From positions 1 to 16,847 of the forward strand of contig CALICC010000050.1 of the NCBI GenBank assembly GCA_938049325.1: a stretch of 16,847 bases of DNA, written 5' to 3'. The notes beneath the pieces are model-generated. The model was given only the letters and a program-made list of their open reading frames with translations. It ran no database searches and had not been told where the DNA came from. The position numbers were made by a program, and so were the translations under genes. This DNA is from an uncultured Ilumatobacter sp. (GTDB lineage: Bacteria > Actinomycetota > Acidimicrobiia > Acidimicrobiales > Ilumatobacteraceae). Positions 1 to 5,787 of this stretch are shown in pieces (position 1 is the first letter of the stretch; every line of letters begins with the position of its first letter).

Positions 1-46
1 CTGGTGAATCCCCGGTCGTGGGCTCACAATTCGCCTGACCGGACGA

Positions 47-119
47 CTGGGTAGCGCGGGTGCCGGAACCAAAAGGACCCAGACTGGGTAGTGCTGGTGC
101 CGGAACCGAAAGGACCCAG
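47..119 (-). repeat. Tandem pair of a 36-bp dispersed element (copies 47-82 and 84-119)
   Basis: Two 36-bp copies separated by a single base. Read on the minus strand each begins CTGGGTCC, contains the near-palindromic core GGTTCCGGCACC and ends CTACCCAG, so the outer ends are the 6-bp inverted repeat CTGGGT/ACCCAG. Compared with the two identical copies at 5667-5740, copy 47-82 differs at 2 positions and copy 84-119 at 4, mostly in a short variable block just after the core. The pair starts 8 nt after the stop codon of the upstream minus-strand gene. It may be a REP-like element or a 3'-end RNA structure or terminator; the function is inferred. Confidence 0.85.
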
Positions 120-127
120 GGAGGGGG

Positions 128-1693
128 TTAGCGGCGGACGCGGGTGGCGAACGACATGCCACCGGCGACGAGCAGCAGCACCAAGGCGGCGGCCATGCCG
201 ACGCTGGTGACCGCGTGCGGCGTGGTTTCGAGCGTGCCGATGTTGCCGATCGCCAAGCTCACGGGACTGTCACCCAACTCGAGCAACGACGTGACCCACA
301 ACCAGACGGCCAACCCCACGCCGCCGGCGGCGAATCCGAGTCCGTAGTTACGCACCGACAAGAACCCGACCACGCCGGTGACGGCCAACAGCCCGACCTG
401 GATCAGGCGTCCGGCGAAGAACTCGCGCGGCAAGGTGCCGGTGCCGAGGTTGACGTCGAGTGCGGCACCGCCGAGCGGAATCAGAGGCCCGGCGGCAGCG
501 ATGACCATCGTGAGCGCGCCGAGTGCCGCGATCCACGGGTTGAGGCCGCGCCGTCCGCCGGTGCCCGCCATGCGCAGCGACACGAGGAACACGATCAGCC
601 CCAGTCCGGCAACGGCGATCACGAGGAACCAGCCGAGGTCACGCGTGATCGAGAGGAGGAACGGGTTGACGTCGTTGCCTGCCGAGCGTGTGATTTGTTG
701 CGCGTTGTTGATCGGGACCTCGACGCGGCCGAGCACGAGCGCAGCCCAGCCGACGAGCGACAGGCCGGCACCGCCTGACAAGCCAGCGCCCCATCGCAGA
801 CCGAAGCAGCTGAGGAATCCACCGACCAACATCAGCGCGGCACCGATGAACCCGGCGACGGCGAGGTTCGTGCCGAACGCGTCGATCGAACGGAAGCCGA
901 CGACGATGCCGTCGACCGGGCGACTGGTCCGAATGTCGATGAGGTCGGCAACGCTCACCATCAGCGATGCGATCACGGCAAGCAGGCCGAAGATGAACGA
1001 GGCGCGCAGCCGGAACCCTTGTCGTGGTTCGATGAACTCGGCATACGGGTCGGGGCCGGTTTCCGCGTCGAACACGCCCGACATCTGCGACGTCTCGTGC
1101 TCGCCAGAACCGAATCGGTCGGTGTCGACCGCCGCGGCATCGCTGTCGGTTGCGTCCATCATCGCTGTCGACACCATGGCCTCCGAGGCCATCGCGTCGG
1201 TGGTGACGTCTCCCTCAGCGGCGGACATGGCTTCGGTCGACATGGCTTCGGTCGACACGTCGTCGGGTGCTGCCTGGCGAGTCGTGTGGATCAGCGACGG
1301 ATCATCGGGCACCGAGTCGAGGCTACGGACGGGTGCGGAGCTCGGAGGCTCGACCGACTCGATTGCTTGCGTCGGAGGTTGTGGCATCGTCGACGGGTCG
1401 GGCTCGGGGCCTGATCCATCCCACCACGAATCGTCGGTGACGGCGGCGCCTGCAACGTCGGGCATCGCGCCACGATGAACGGGGTTGGGGCGCGTTTCGT
1501 TCACCGGGTCCGGGTGCGTCTCGGGAACCGGCGGCGGGTCGACCTTTTCGCTTTCGAGCAGCGCTGCCTCGTCGTCGCTTTGGACGGCGGCGATCGGCTC
1601 GGTCGGATCGGTGACGCCAGAAAGCGATTCGCCACACGCATGGCAAAACTTCTGTCCGTCGCCCACCGCGACATTGCACACATGGCAATGCAT
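128..1693 (-). CDS. Zinc-ribbon, acidic-linker multi-spanning membrane protein, function unknown
   Basis: I do not recognise a specific family for the whole protein (521 aa). The N-terminus is a small zinc ribbon with four cysteines, C3-x2-C6 and C17-x2-C20. A long acidic, Pro/Ala/Met-rich, probably disordered linker follows, to about residue 225. The C-terminal half holds about eight hydrophobic segments (roughly residues 231-521) and ends in a short basic tail, so it should sit in the cytoplasmic membrane with the ribbon probably on the cytoplasmic side. The open frame extends upstream to 1852, but that part is the translation of a 13-bp tandem repeat. The ATG at 1693 places the ribbon at the N-terminus and lies 7 nt after a TACAGT hexamer, so I chose it. 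The linker contains a short duplication (STEAM twice). The gene is divergent from the amidohydrolase gene. Confidence 0.8.
   Translation of the reverse strand: MHCHVCNVAVGDGQKFCHACGESLSGVTDPTEPIAAVQSDDEAALLESEKVDPPPVPETHPDPVNETRPNPVHRGAMPDVAGAAVTDDSWWDGSGPEPDPSTMPQPPTQAIESVEPPSSAPVRSLDSVPDDPSLIHTTRQAAPDDVSTEAMSTEAMSAAEGDVTTDAMASEAMVSTAMMDATDSDAAAVDTDRFGSGEHETSQMSGVFDAETGPDPYAEFIEPRQGFRLRASFIFGLLAVIASLMVSVADLIDIRTSRPVDGIVVGFRSIDAFGTNLAVAGFIGAALMLVGGFLSCFGLRWGAGLSGGAGLSLVGWAALVLGRVEVPINNAQQITRSAGNDVNPFLLSITRDLGWFLVIAVAGLGLIVFLVSLRMAGTGGRRGLNPWIAALGALTMVIAAAGPLIPLGGAALDVNLGTGTLPREFFAGRLIQVGLLAVTGVVGFLSVRNYGLGFAAGGVGLAVWLWVTSLLELGDSPVSLAIGNIGTLETTPHAVTSVGMAAALVLLLVAGGMSFATRVRR
1224..1253 (-). repeat. 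15-bp tandem duplication inside the linker of the zinc-ribbon membrane protein
   Basis: GACATGGCTTCGGTC occurs twice back to back on the plus strand (1224-1238, 1239-1253). It encodes a repeated five-residue unit (STEAM, STEAM) in the disordered linker. Neighbouring residues (TTDAM, ASEAM) look like older decayed copies. The duplication keeps the reading frame and could vary in copy number between strains. Confidence 0.8.
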
Positions 1694-1700
1694 GGCCGCG

Positions 1701-1706
1701 ACTGTA
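1701..1706 (-). promoter_or_regulatory. Candidate -10 hexamer (TACAGT) for a leaderless transcript
   Basis: TACAGT on the minus strand fits the actinobacterial -10 pattern TANNNT and ends 7 nt before the ATG at 1693. No Shine-Dalgarno is visible. Transcription would start at or next to the start codon. I see no convincing -35. Confidence 0.5.
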
Positions 1707-1800
1707 CGAGATGCGGACCCCACAATCCGAGCGTTGGAGAGGATCACCGCGATTCGCTCGCTGATCCACCAGACACCGCGGCGTTCTACGGTGGAGTGAC

Positions 1801-1852
1801 GCCAGACCGTCATGCCAGACCGGCACGCCAGACCAGCACGCCAGACCAGCAC
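1801..1852. repeat. Four 13-bp direct tandem repeats in a divergent intergenic region
   Basis: Units are GCCAGACCGTCAT, GCCAGACCGGCAC, GCCAGACCAGCAC and GCCAGACCAGCAC. The last two are identical, and divergence increases away from the amidohydrolase start. The array ends 20 nt before the ATG at 1873, upstream of the Shine-Dalgarno. It could be an iterated regulator-binding site or simple replication slippage. A 13-bp unit is not an integral number of codons, which argues against it being coding. Confidence 0.85.
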
Positions 1853-1860
1853 CGAATGAC

Positions 1861-1866
1861 AGGGAG
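1861..1866 (+). promoter_or_regulatory. Shine-Dalgarno AGGGAG for the amidohydrolase gene
   Basis: AGGGAG lies 6 nt before the ATG at 1873 and fixes that start. This gene is therefore leadered, unlike most first genes in this window. Confidence 0.75.
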
Positions 1867-1872
1867 CCGCAC

Positions 1873-3630
1873 ATGTTTGACATCGTGATCAAGAACGGGA
1901 CGCTGATCGACGGGACGGGTACCCCAGGAGTCGGGGGCGATATCGCGATCGAGGATGGCGTGATCGCCGAAGTCGGCGGTTCGATCACGGCGCCGGCGTC
2001 GCGGGTCATCGACGCGGACGGTGCCATCGTCACCCCCGGTTGGGTCGACGTGCACACGCACTACGACGGCCAGGTCAGCTGGGATTCGGAGATGGCCCCG
2101 TCGTCGCACAATGGGGTGACCACGGTGGTGATGGGGAACTGCGGTGTCGGATTCGCTCCGGTTGCGCCCGGCGCCGAAGGTGCGCTCATCGAGTTGATGG
2201 AAGGTGTCGAAGACATCCCCGGCGCAGCACTGCACGAAGGCATGGACTGGGGCGCATGGGAGTCGTTCCCCGACTATCTCGACTACATGGCCGGCCGCGA
2301 GTACGCACTCGACGTCGGCGCGCAGATCGCTCACGGCGCAGTGCGCTTCTACGCGATGGGCGAACGCGGCCGACTCAACGAGGACGCAACCGCCGACGAC
2401 CTCGAGTCGATGGGCCAACTCGTTGCCGAAGCAATCGAGGCTGGTGCCGTCGGCTTCAGCACTTCGCGCACGGTCGGTCATCGCTCGCTGTGGGGCGAGC
2501 CGGTACCCGGCACATTCGCTGCCGACGACGAGCTGCTCGCCATCGCGAAGCACATGGGCCGCGTCGGCAAGGGCGTCTTCGAGATGATCCCCGCCGGAAC
2601 CGTCGGCAAGCTCGAAGGGCTGGGCGGCGAGAAGACCACGCAGCAACTCGAGCATGACTTGATGCGCCGCTTCTCGCTCGAAAGCGGGAGGCCCGTGACG
2701 TTCACGTTGGTGCAGTCGCCCGACTACGACCCCGATCTGTGGCGCGAGATCCTCGCTCTCACCGACGACGCGAACGCGGCCGGCGCACGGCTCCATCCGC
2801 AGGTGTCGTCGCGACCCATTGGTTTCCTCACTGGGCTCAGCGCTTATCACGCGTTCATGCGCAAGCCGACCTACATCGAGCGCCTCTCGAAGCTCCCGCT
2901 GGCCGAGCGTGCTGCCGCGATGCGTGACCCGGACACGAAGTCCACGTTGCTCGCCGAGACCGACGTCCGTCCGGAAGCGCCCGGATCGATGGAAAACGTG
3001 TACGGACTCTTCAAGCGAGCGGCGGCGGTCATGTACCCGCTGTCGAATCCGGTCGACCTCGAACCTGCCGTGACCGACACGCTCGGTGCTCGTGCGCATG
3101 CGGCCAACCGCGATCCGCTCGAGTTCCTCTATGACTTCTACCTCGAAGACGACGGCACTCGTTTTGCCTCGCTGAGCACCGTTGACGTGCCCGCGCGCAT
3201 GGACGTGTTGCGCGAGATGCTCGTGCATCCCGACACCGTCACCGGGCTGAGCGACGCCGGCGCGCACGTGACCTTGATCTGCGACGGCACGATGCCGACC
3301 ACGCAGCTCACCTACTGGGCACGCGATCGCAAACGCGACGACCGGCTGCCGATCGAGTTCCTCGTCAACAAGCAGTCGGCGCGCAATGCCGAGTTGTACG
3401 GCTTCACCGATCGCGGCACGCTCGAGGTCGGCAAGCGCGCCGACGTCAACGTGATCGATCACGAGAATCTGTCGGTGTCGGCGCCCGTGGCACACGCTGA
3501 CCTGCCGGCCGGCGGAACTCGGTTGATGCAACCGGTCACCGGGTACGTCGCGACGGTGTGCAACGGGGTCGTCACTCGTGACGACGACACCGACACCGGA
3601 GCTCGTCCGGGTCGCCTCGTGCGAAGCTGA
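1873..3630 (+). CDS. N-acyl-D-amino-acid deacylase family amidohydrolase
   Basis: Metal-dependent amidohydrolase (585 aa) of the D-aminoacylase/amidohydrolase-3 group; these enzymes hydrolyse N-acyl groups or cyclic amides in the cytoplasm. The N-terminal beta-sandwich is typical (FDIVIKNGTLIDGTG). It is followed by the metal motif VDVHTHYDG (H61, H63) and GNCGVGFAP with C90, a cysteine found in D-aminoacylases. A late SDAGAH motif supplies D461 and H465. The C-terminus returns to the small sandwich domain (GTLEVGKRADVNVID). It is longer than classic D-aminoacylases (about 480-500 aa) and resembles the longer actinobacterial/alphaproteobacterial relatives whose substrates are mostly unknown, so I give no gene symbol. 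The start has a good Shine-Dalgarno 6 nt upstream. The next gene begins 24 nt after the stop. Confidence 0.88.
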   Translation: MFDIVIKNGTLIDGTGTPGVGGDIAIEDGVIAEVGGSITAPASRVIDADGAIVTPGWVDVHTHYDGQVSWDSEMAPSSHNGVTTVVMGNCGVGFAPVAPGAEGALIELMEGVEDIPGAALHEGMDWGAWESFPDYLDYMAGREYALDVGAQIAHGAVRFYAMGERGRLNEDATADDLESMGQLVAEAIEAGAVGFSTSRTVGHRSLWGEPVPGTFAADDELLAIAKHMGRVGKGVFEMIPAGTVGKLEGLGGEKTTQQLEHDLMRRFSLESGRPVTFTLVQSPDYDPDLWREILALTDDANAAGARLHPQVSSRPIGFLTGLSAYHAFMRKPTYIERLSKLPLAERAAAMRDPDTKSTLLAETDVRPEAPGSMENVYGLFKRAAAVMYPLSNPVDLEPAVTDTLGARAHAANRDPLEFLYDFYLEDDGTRFASLSTVDVPARMDVLREMLVHPDTVTGLSDAGAHVTLICDGTMPTTQLTYWARDRKRDDRLPIEFLVNKQSARNAELYGFTDRGTLEVGKRADVNVIDHENLSVSAPVAHADLPAGGTRLMQPVTGYVATVCNGVVTRDDDTDTGARPGRLVRS

Positions 3631-3642
3631 TCCGATGCACGC

Positions 3643-3648
3643 CAAACT
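3643..3648 (+). promoter_or_regulatory. Candidate -10-like hexamer (CAAACT) before gluQ
   Basis: CAAACT ends exactly 6 nt before the ATG at 3655, and no Shine-Dalgarno is present. It keeps the A at hexamer position 2 and the T at position 6 that matter most in a -10 element. Read-through from the gene upstream is also possible because the gap is only 24 nt. Confidence 0.35.
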
Positions 3649-3654
3649 GGGCGG

Positions 3655-4653
3655 ATGAGCGGACGCTTCGCGCCATCGCCAACGGGCGCGCTGCATCTCG
3701 GCAACCTCCGCACCGCCGTGATCGCATGGCTCGCGGCGCGCGCCGACGGTCTCGACTTCATCGTGCGGATGGAAGACCTCGACCGTGTGCAGGCTGCGCC
3801 CGAACACGAGGCCAGCCAACTCGCCGACCTCGCGTCTCTGGGCATCGACTGGGACGGGGAGGTCGTGCGACAGAGCGAACGCTTCGACCTGTATCGCGAC
3901 GGACTCGCAACACTGCGCGCTCGCGACCTGGTCTACGAGTGCTTCTGCTCGCGTCGCGAGGTGCGCGCCGAGATCAAAGGGTCGGCGAGTGCGCCGCATC
4001 TGCCGCCCGGTTCGTATCCCGGCACGTGCCGCAATCTCACCCACGCGAAACGCTCGGAGTTTCTCGACGCGGGTCGAACACCGGCATTGCGACTTCGCGC
4101 CGCAGAGTCGATGGACGACGTCACGTTGATTCGCTTCGACGACATCGTGGCCGGGCCGTCGAGCGGCGGTGTCGACGACGTGGTGTTGCAGCGCAACGAC
4201 GGTGTCCCCGCCTACAACCTCGCGGTGGTCGTCGACGACGCGTTGCAGGGGGTCAACCAAGTGGTCCGTGGTGATGATCTCCTCCCGTCGACGCCGCGCC
4301 AGATCCATCTCCAACATCTCCTCGATCTCCCCACGCCGCGGTATGGGCACGTGCCGCTCGTGTTCGGCGACGACGGTGAGCGGCTGTCGAAGCGACACGG
4401 ATCCGTCACACTCGCCGAGTTGGCCGAGCAGGACATGAGCCCAGCGCAGGTGACGCAGACGCTGCTCGGGTCGCTGGTTCCGGCGGTCGACGCAATCGCC
4501 GAAACCGACGAAGATGACGCGTCGCGCCTGCTCAGAGGCGCTGTTGGCGCGTTCAAGCTCGCCGCGATCCCCATCGGACAGGTCGTCTATTCGGAGCAGC
4601 GTGACCACGCTGACGCACAGCGCGCGGTCTGCACACTTCGAAACGTGTTGTGA
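3655..4653 (+). CDS. gluQ: Glutamyl-Q tRNA(Asp) synthetase
   Basis: A 332-aa truncated class I glutamyl-tRNA synthetase-like enzyme. GluQ proteins activate glutamate and attach it to queuosine at the wobble base of tRNA(Asp), without using an anticodon-binding domain. The N-terminus reads FAPSPTGALHLGNLR, the HIGH-type motif. The zinc site is C96, C98, Y121 and C125, the arrangement expected of GluQ. The KMSKS equivalent is LSKRH at 244-248. The protein ends soon afterwards, so the C-terminal anticodon-binding region of a full GltX is missing, which supports GluQ. A tail of roughly 20-30 residues follows the last recognisable helix, making it slightly longer than usual (about 290-310 aa). No queuosine biosynthesis genes are visible nearby. 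Confidence 0.92.
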   Translation: MSGRFAPSPTGALHLGNLRTAVIAWLAARADGLDFIVRMEDLDRVQAAPEHEASQLADLASLGIDWDGEVVRQSERFDLYRDGLATLRARDLVYECFCSRREVRAEIKGSASAPHLPPGSYPGTCRNLTHAKRSEFLDAGRTPALRLRAAESMDDVTLIRFDDIVAGPSSGGVDDVVLQRNDGVPAYNLAVVVDDALQGVNQVVRGDDLLPSTPRQIHLQHLLDLPTPRYGHVPLVFGDDGERLSKRHGSVTLAELAEQDMSPAQVTQTLLGSLVPAVDAIAETDEDDASRLLRGAVGAFKLAAIPIGQVVYSEQRDHADAQRAVCTLRNVL

Positions 4654-4658
4654 ACACG
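4644..4658. promoter_or_regulatory. 15-bp palindrome overlapping the gluQ stop codon
   Basis: CGTGTT-GTG-AACACG is a perfect 6-bp inverted repeat with a 3-nt centre, and the TGA stop (4651-4653) lies inside it. It sits about 45 nt upstream of the candidate -10 of the L,D-transpeptidase gene. It could be an operator or a weak hairpin; no T-tract follows, so a classical intrinsic terminator is unlikely. Confidence 0.35.
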
Positions 4659-4702
4659 CGACGAAACGCCACAAGTGCCCCGATTCATTGGGTCTGCGCG
4701 GA

Positions 4703-4708
4703 TATCAT
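4703..4708 (+). promoter_or_regulatory. Candidate -10 hexamer (TATCAT) for the L,D-transpeptidase gene
   Basis: TATCAT matches TANNNT and ends 8 nt before an in-frame GTG at 4717 (14 nt before the ATG at 4723). No Shine-Dalgarno is seen before either start. A leaderless or nearly leaderless mRNA is plausible. Confidence 0.45.
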
Positions 4709-4716
4709 CGCTCCTC

Positions 4717-5646
4717 GTGGCAATGGACGAACGGCGACAAGCACTCATTGGATGCGGCGTCGTTTTCGGTATTGCCGCACTCGTGGGGTGCTCGTCAGCC
4801 ATGACCGGTGGCGGCACGGGCGGCGGCGAAGGCGCCTCGGCCGCACCAGAAGTTGCGATCACCACGACGCTCGCACCGACCACGACCGTGGCTCCGGAAA
4901 CCACGACCACGGTCGCTGAGACAACCACCACGACGGCGTTGCCGACCACGACTGCGTTGCCCACCACGACGATCCCCGAGACGATTCGCACCGTCGAGCC
5001 GATGGAGCAACCAATCCAGGCCATCGGCACATCGAGCGGTGACGAAGCGGCTCGTGCGCAGCTCCGCCTCTTCGAACTCGGTTTCTGGGTCAGCGGTGCT
5101 GACGGCGACTACGGCCTCACCACGCGCCAAGCCGTGATGGCATTCCAGAAGTACATGGGCTTTGACGAACCCGACGGCAGCATCGACGAGCAGACGGCGC
5201 AGGCGCTGTCGACCGAGACGGTTCGTCCGCATGCCCGTGCCAACTCGGGGACCCTGGTCGAAGTCGACAAGGGCAAGCAGTTGTTGTTCTTCGTGATCGA
5301 CGGCAAGACCGAGTGGATCCTCAACGCGTCGACCGGCAACGGCGAGGAATACACCGAAGAAGATCAGAACACGCCCGGCGAGATCGTGTCCGGTGTGTCG
5401 CTCACGCCGAGCGGCCTGCACGAGGTGAACCGTCAGCGTCCTGAAGGCTGGTGGGAAGGCGACCTCGGCCGCATCTACCGCCCGAAGTACTTCGTCGGCG
5501 GTGTTGCCGTGCACGGCTCGAGCAGCATTCCGAATTACCCCGCGTCGCACGGCTGCGTTCGCGTGAGCGTGCCCGCAATGGACTGGATCTGGGAGTCCGG
5601 CATCATGCCGCTCGATTCCTCCGTCTGGGTCCACGACGGCGCCTGA
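4717..5646 (+). CDS. L,D-transpeptidase lipoprotein with peptidoglycan-binding domain
   Basis: Predicted cell-envelope enzyme of 309 aa that makes 3-3 cross-links or attaches proteins to peptidoglycan. The N-terminus has a charged start (DERRQ), a hydrophobic stretch and a lipobox LVGC with the lipidated Cys at residue 25. A Thr/Pro-rich linker (about 49-89) could span part of the wall. A PG_binding_1-type domain follows (about 105-165, with QLRLFELGFW and GLTTRQAVMAFQ). The C-terminal YkuD domain holds the catalytic signature: H266 in VHGSS and S-H278-G-C280-VR. All catalytic residues are present. Starts at GTG 4717 or ATG 4723 give nearly the same protein. A GTG at 4675 would add residues that spoil the signal peptide. 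Confidence 0.9.
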   Translation: MAMDERRQALIGCGVVFGIAALVGCSSAMTGGGTGGGEGASAAPEVAITTTLAPTTTVAPETTTTVAETTTTTALPTTTALPTTTIPETIRTVEPMEQPIQAIGTSSGDEAARAQLRLFELGFWVSGADGDYGLTTRQAVMAFQKYMGFDEPDGSIDEQTAQALSTETVRPHARANSGTLVEVDKGKQLLFFVIDGKTEWILNASTGNGEEYTEEDQNTPGEIVSGVSLTPSGLHEVNRQRPEGWWEGDLGRIYRPKYFVGGVAVHGSSSIPNYPASHGCVRVSVPAMDWIWESGIMPLDSSVWVHDGA

Positions 5647-5666
5647 CCCAACGCCAGCTTCCGCTC

Positions 5667-5740
5667 CTGGGTCCTTTTGGTTCCGGCACCGCCGCTACCC
5701 AGTGCTGGGTCCTTTTGGTTCCGGCACCGCCGCTACCCAG
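5667..5740 (+). repeat. Tandem pair of the 36-bp dispersed element (copies 5667-5702 and 5705-5740)
   Basis: Two identical 36-bp copies separated by TG. They match the copies at 47-119 in the opposite orientation on the chromosome. The pair starts 20 nt after the L,D-transpeptidase stop codon, and its orientation relative to that gene is the same as that of the first pair relative to the zinc-ribbon gene. The adjoining ends ACCCAG-TG-CTGGGT can themselves form a 6-bp hairpin. A role in 3'-end formation or as a REP-like element is inferred. Confidence 0.88.
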
Positions 5741-5775
5741 TCAGGCTCGCCGGTGGGCGAGACGAGCGCACATGG

Positions 5776-5781
5776 CACGAT
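5776..5781 (+). promoter_or_regulatory. Candidate -10-like hexamer (CACGAT) before the beta-galactosidase gene
   Basis: CACGAT ends exactly 6 nt before the ATG at 5788 and is preceded by TGG, as is the CACAGT hexamer of the acetyltransferase gene at 8786. No Shine-Dalgarno is present. No clear -35 is visible; the 36-bp repeat pair ends 35 nt upstream of the hexamer. Confidence 0.4.
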
Positions 5782-5787
5782 GTGGCG

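Noticed and set aside
47..119. Possible CRISPR because of 36-bp repeat units
   Set aside because: Copies are separated by only 1-2 nt, with no unique spacers, only two per site and no cas genes; the repeat has its own inner and outer symmetry.
378..1478. 366-aa plus-strand open frame over the zinc-ribbon gene
   Set aside because: Low-complexity Arg/Ser/Pro translation; the minus strand has a zinc ribbon and clear membrane segments.
1810..4674. A 954-aa antisense open frame and other long minus-strand frames opposite the amidohydrolase, gluQ and beta-galactosidase genes
   Set aside because: They mirror clearly recognisable plus-strand genes. Long antisense frames are expected in GC-rich, GC3-biased DNA, and their translations show no domain and are rich in Arg, His and Val.
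47..5740. Composite transposon bounded by the inverted repeat pairs
   Set aside because: No transposase or integrase gene lies between them, no target-site duplication is visible, and the placement at gene 3' ends is better explained by a dispersed small element.
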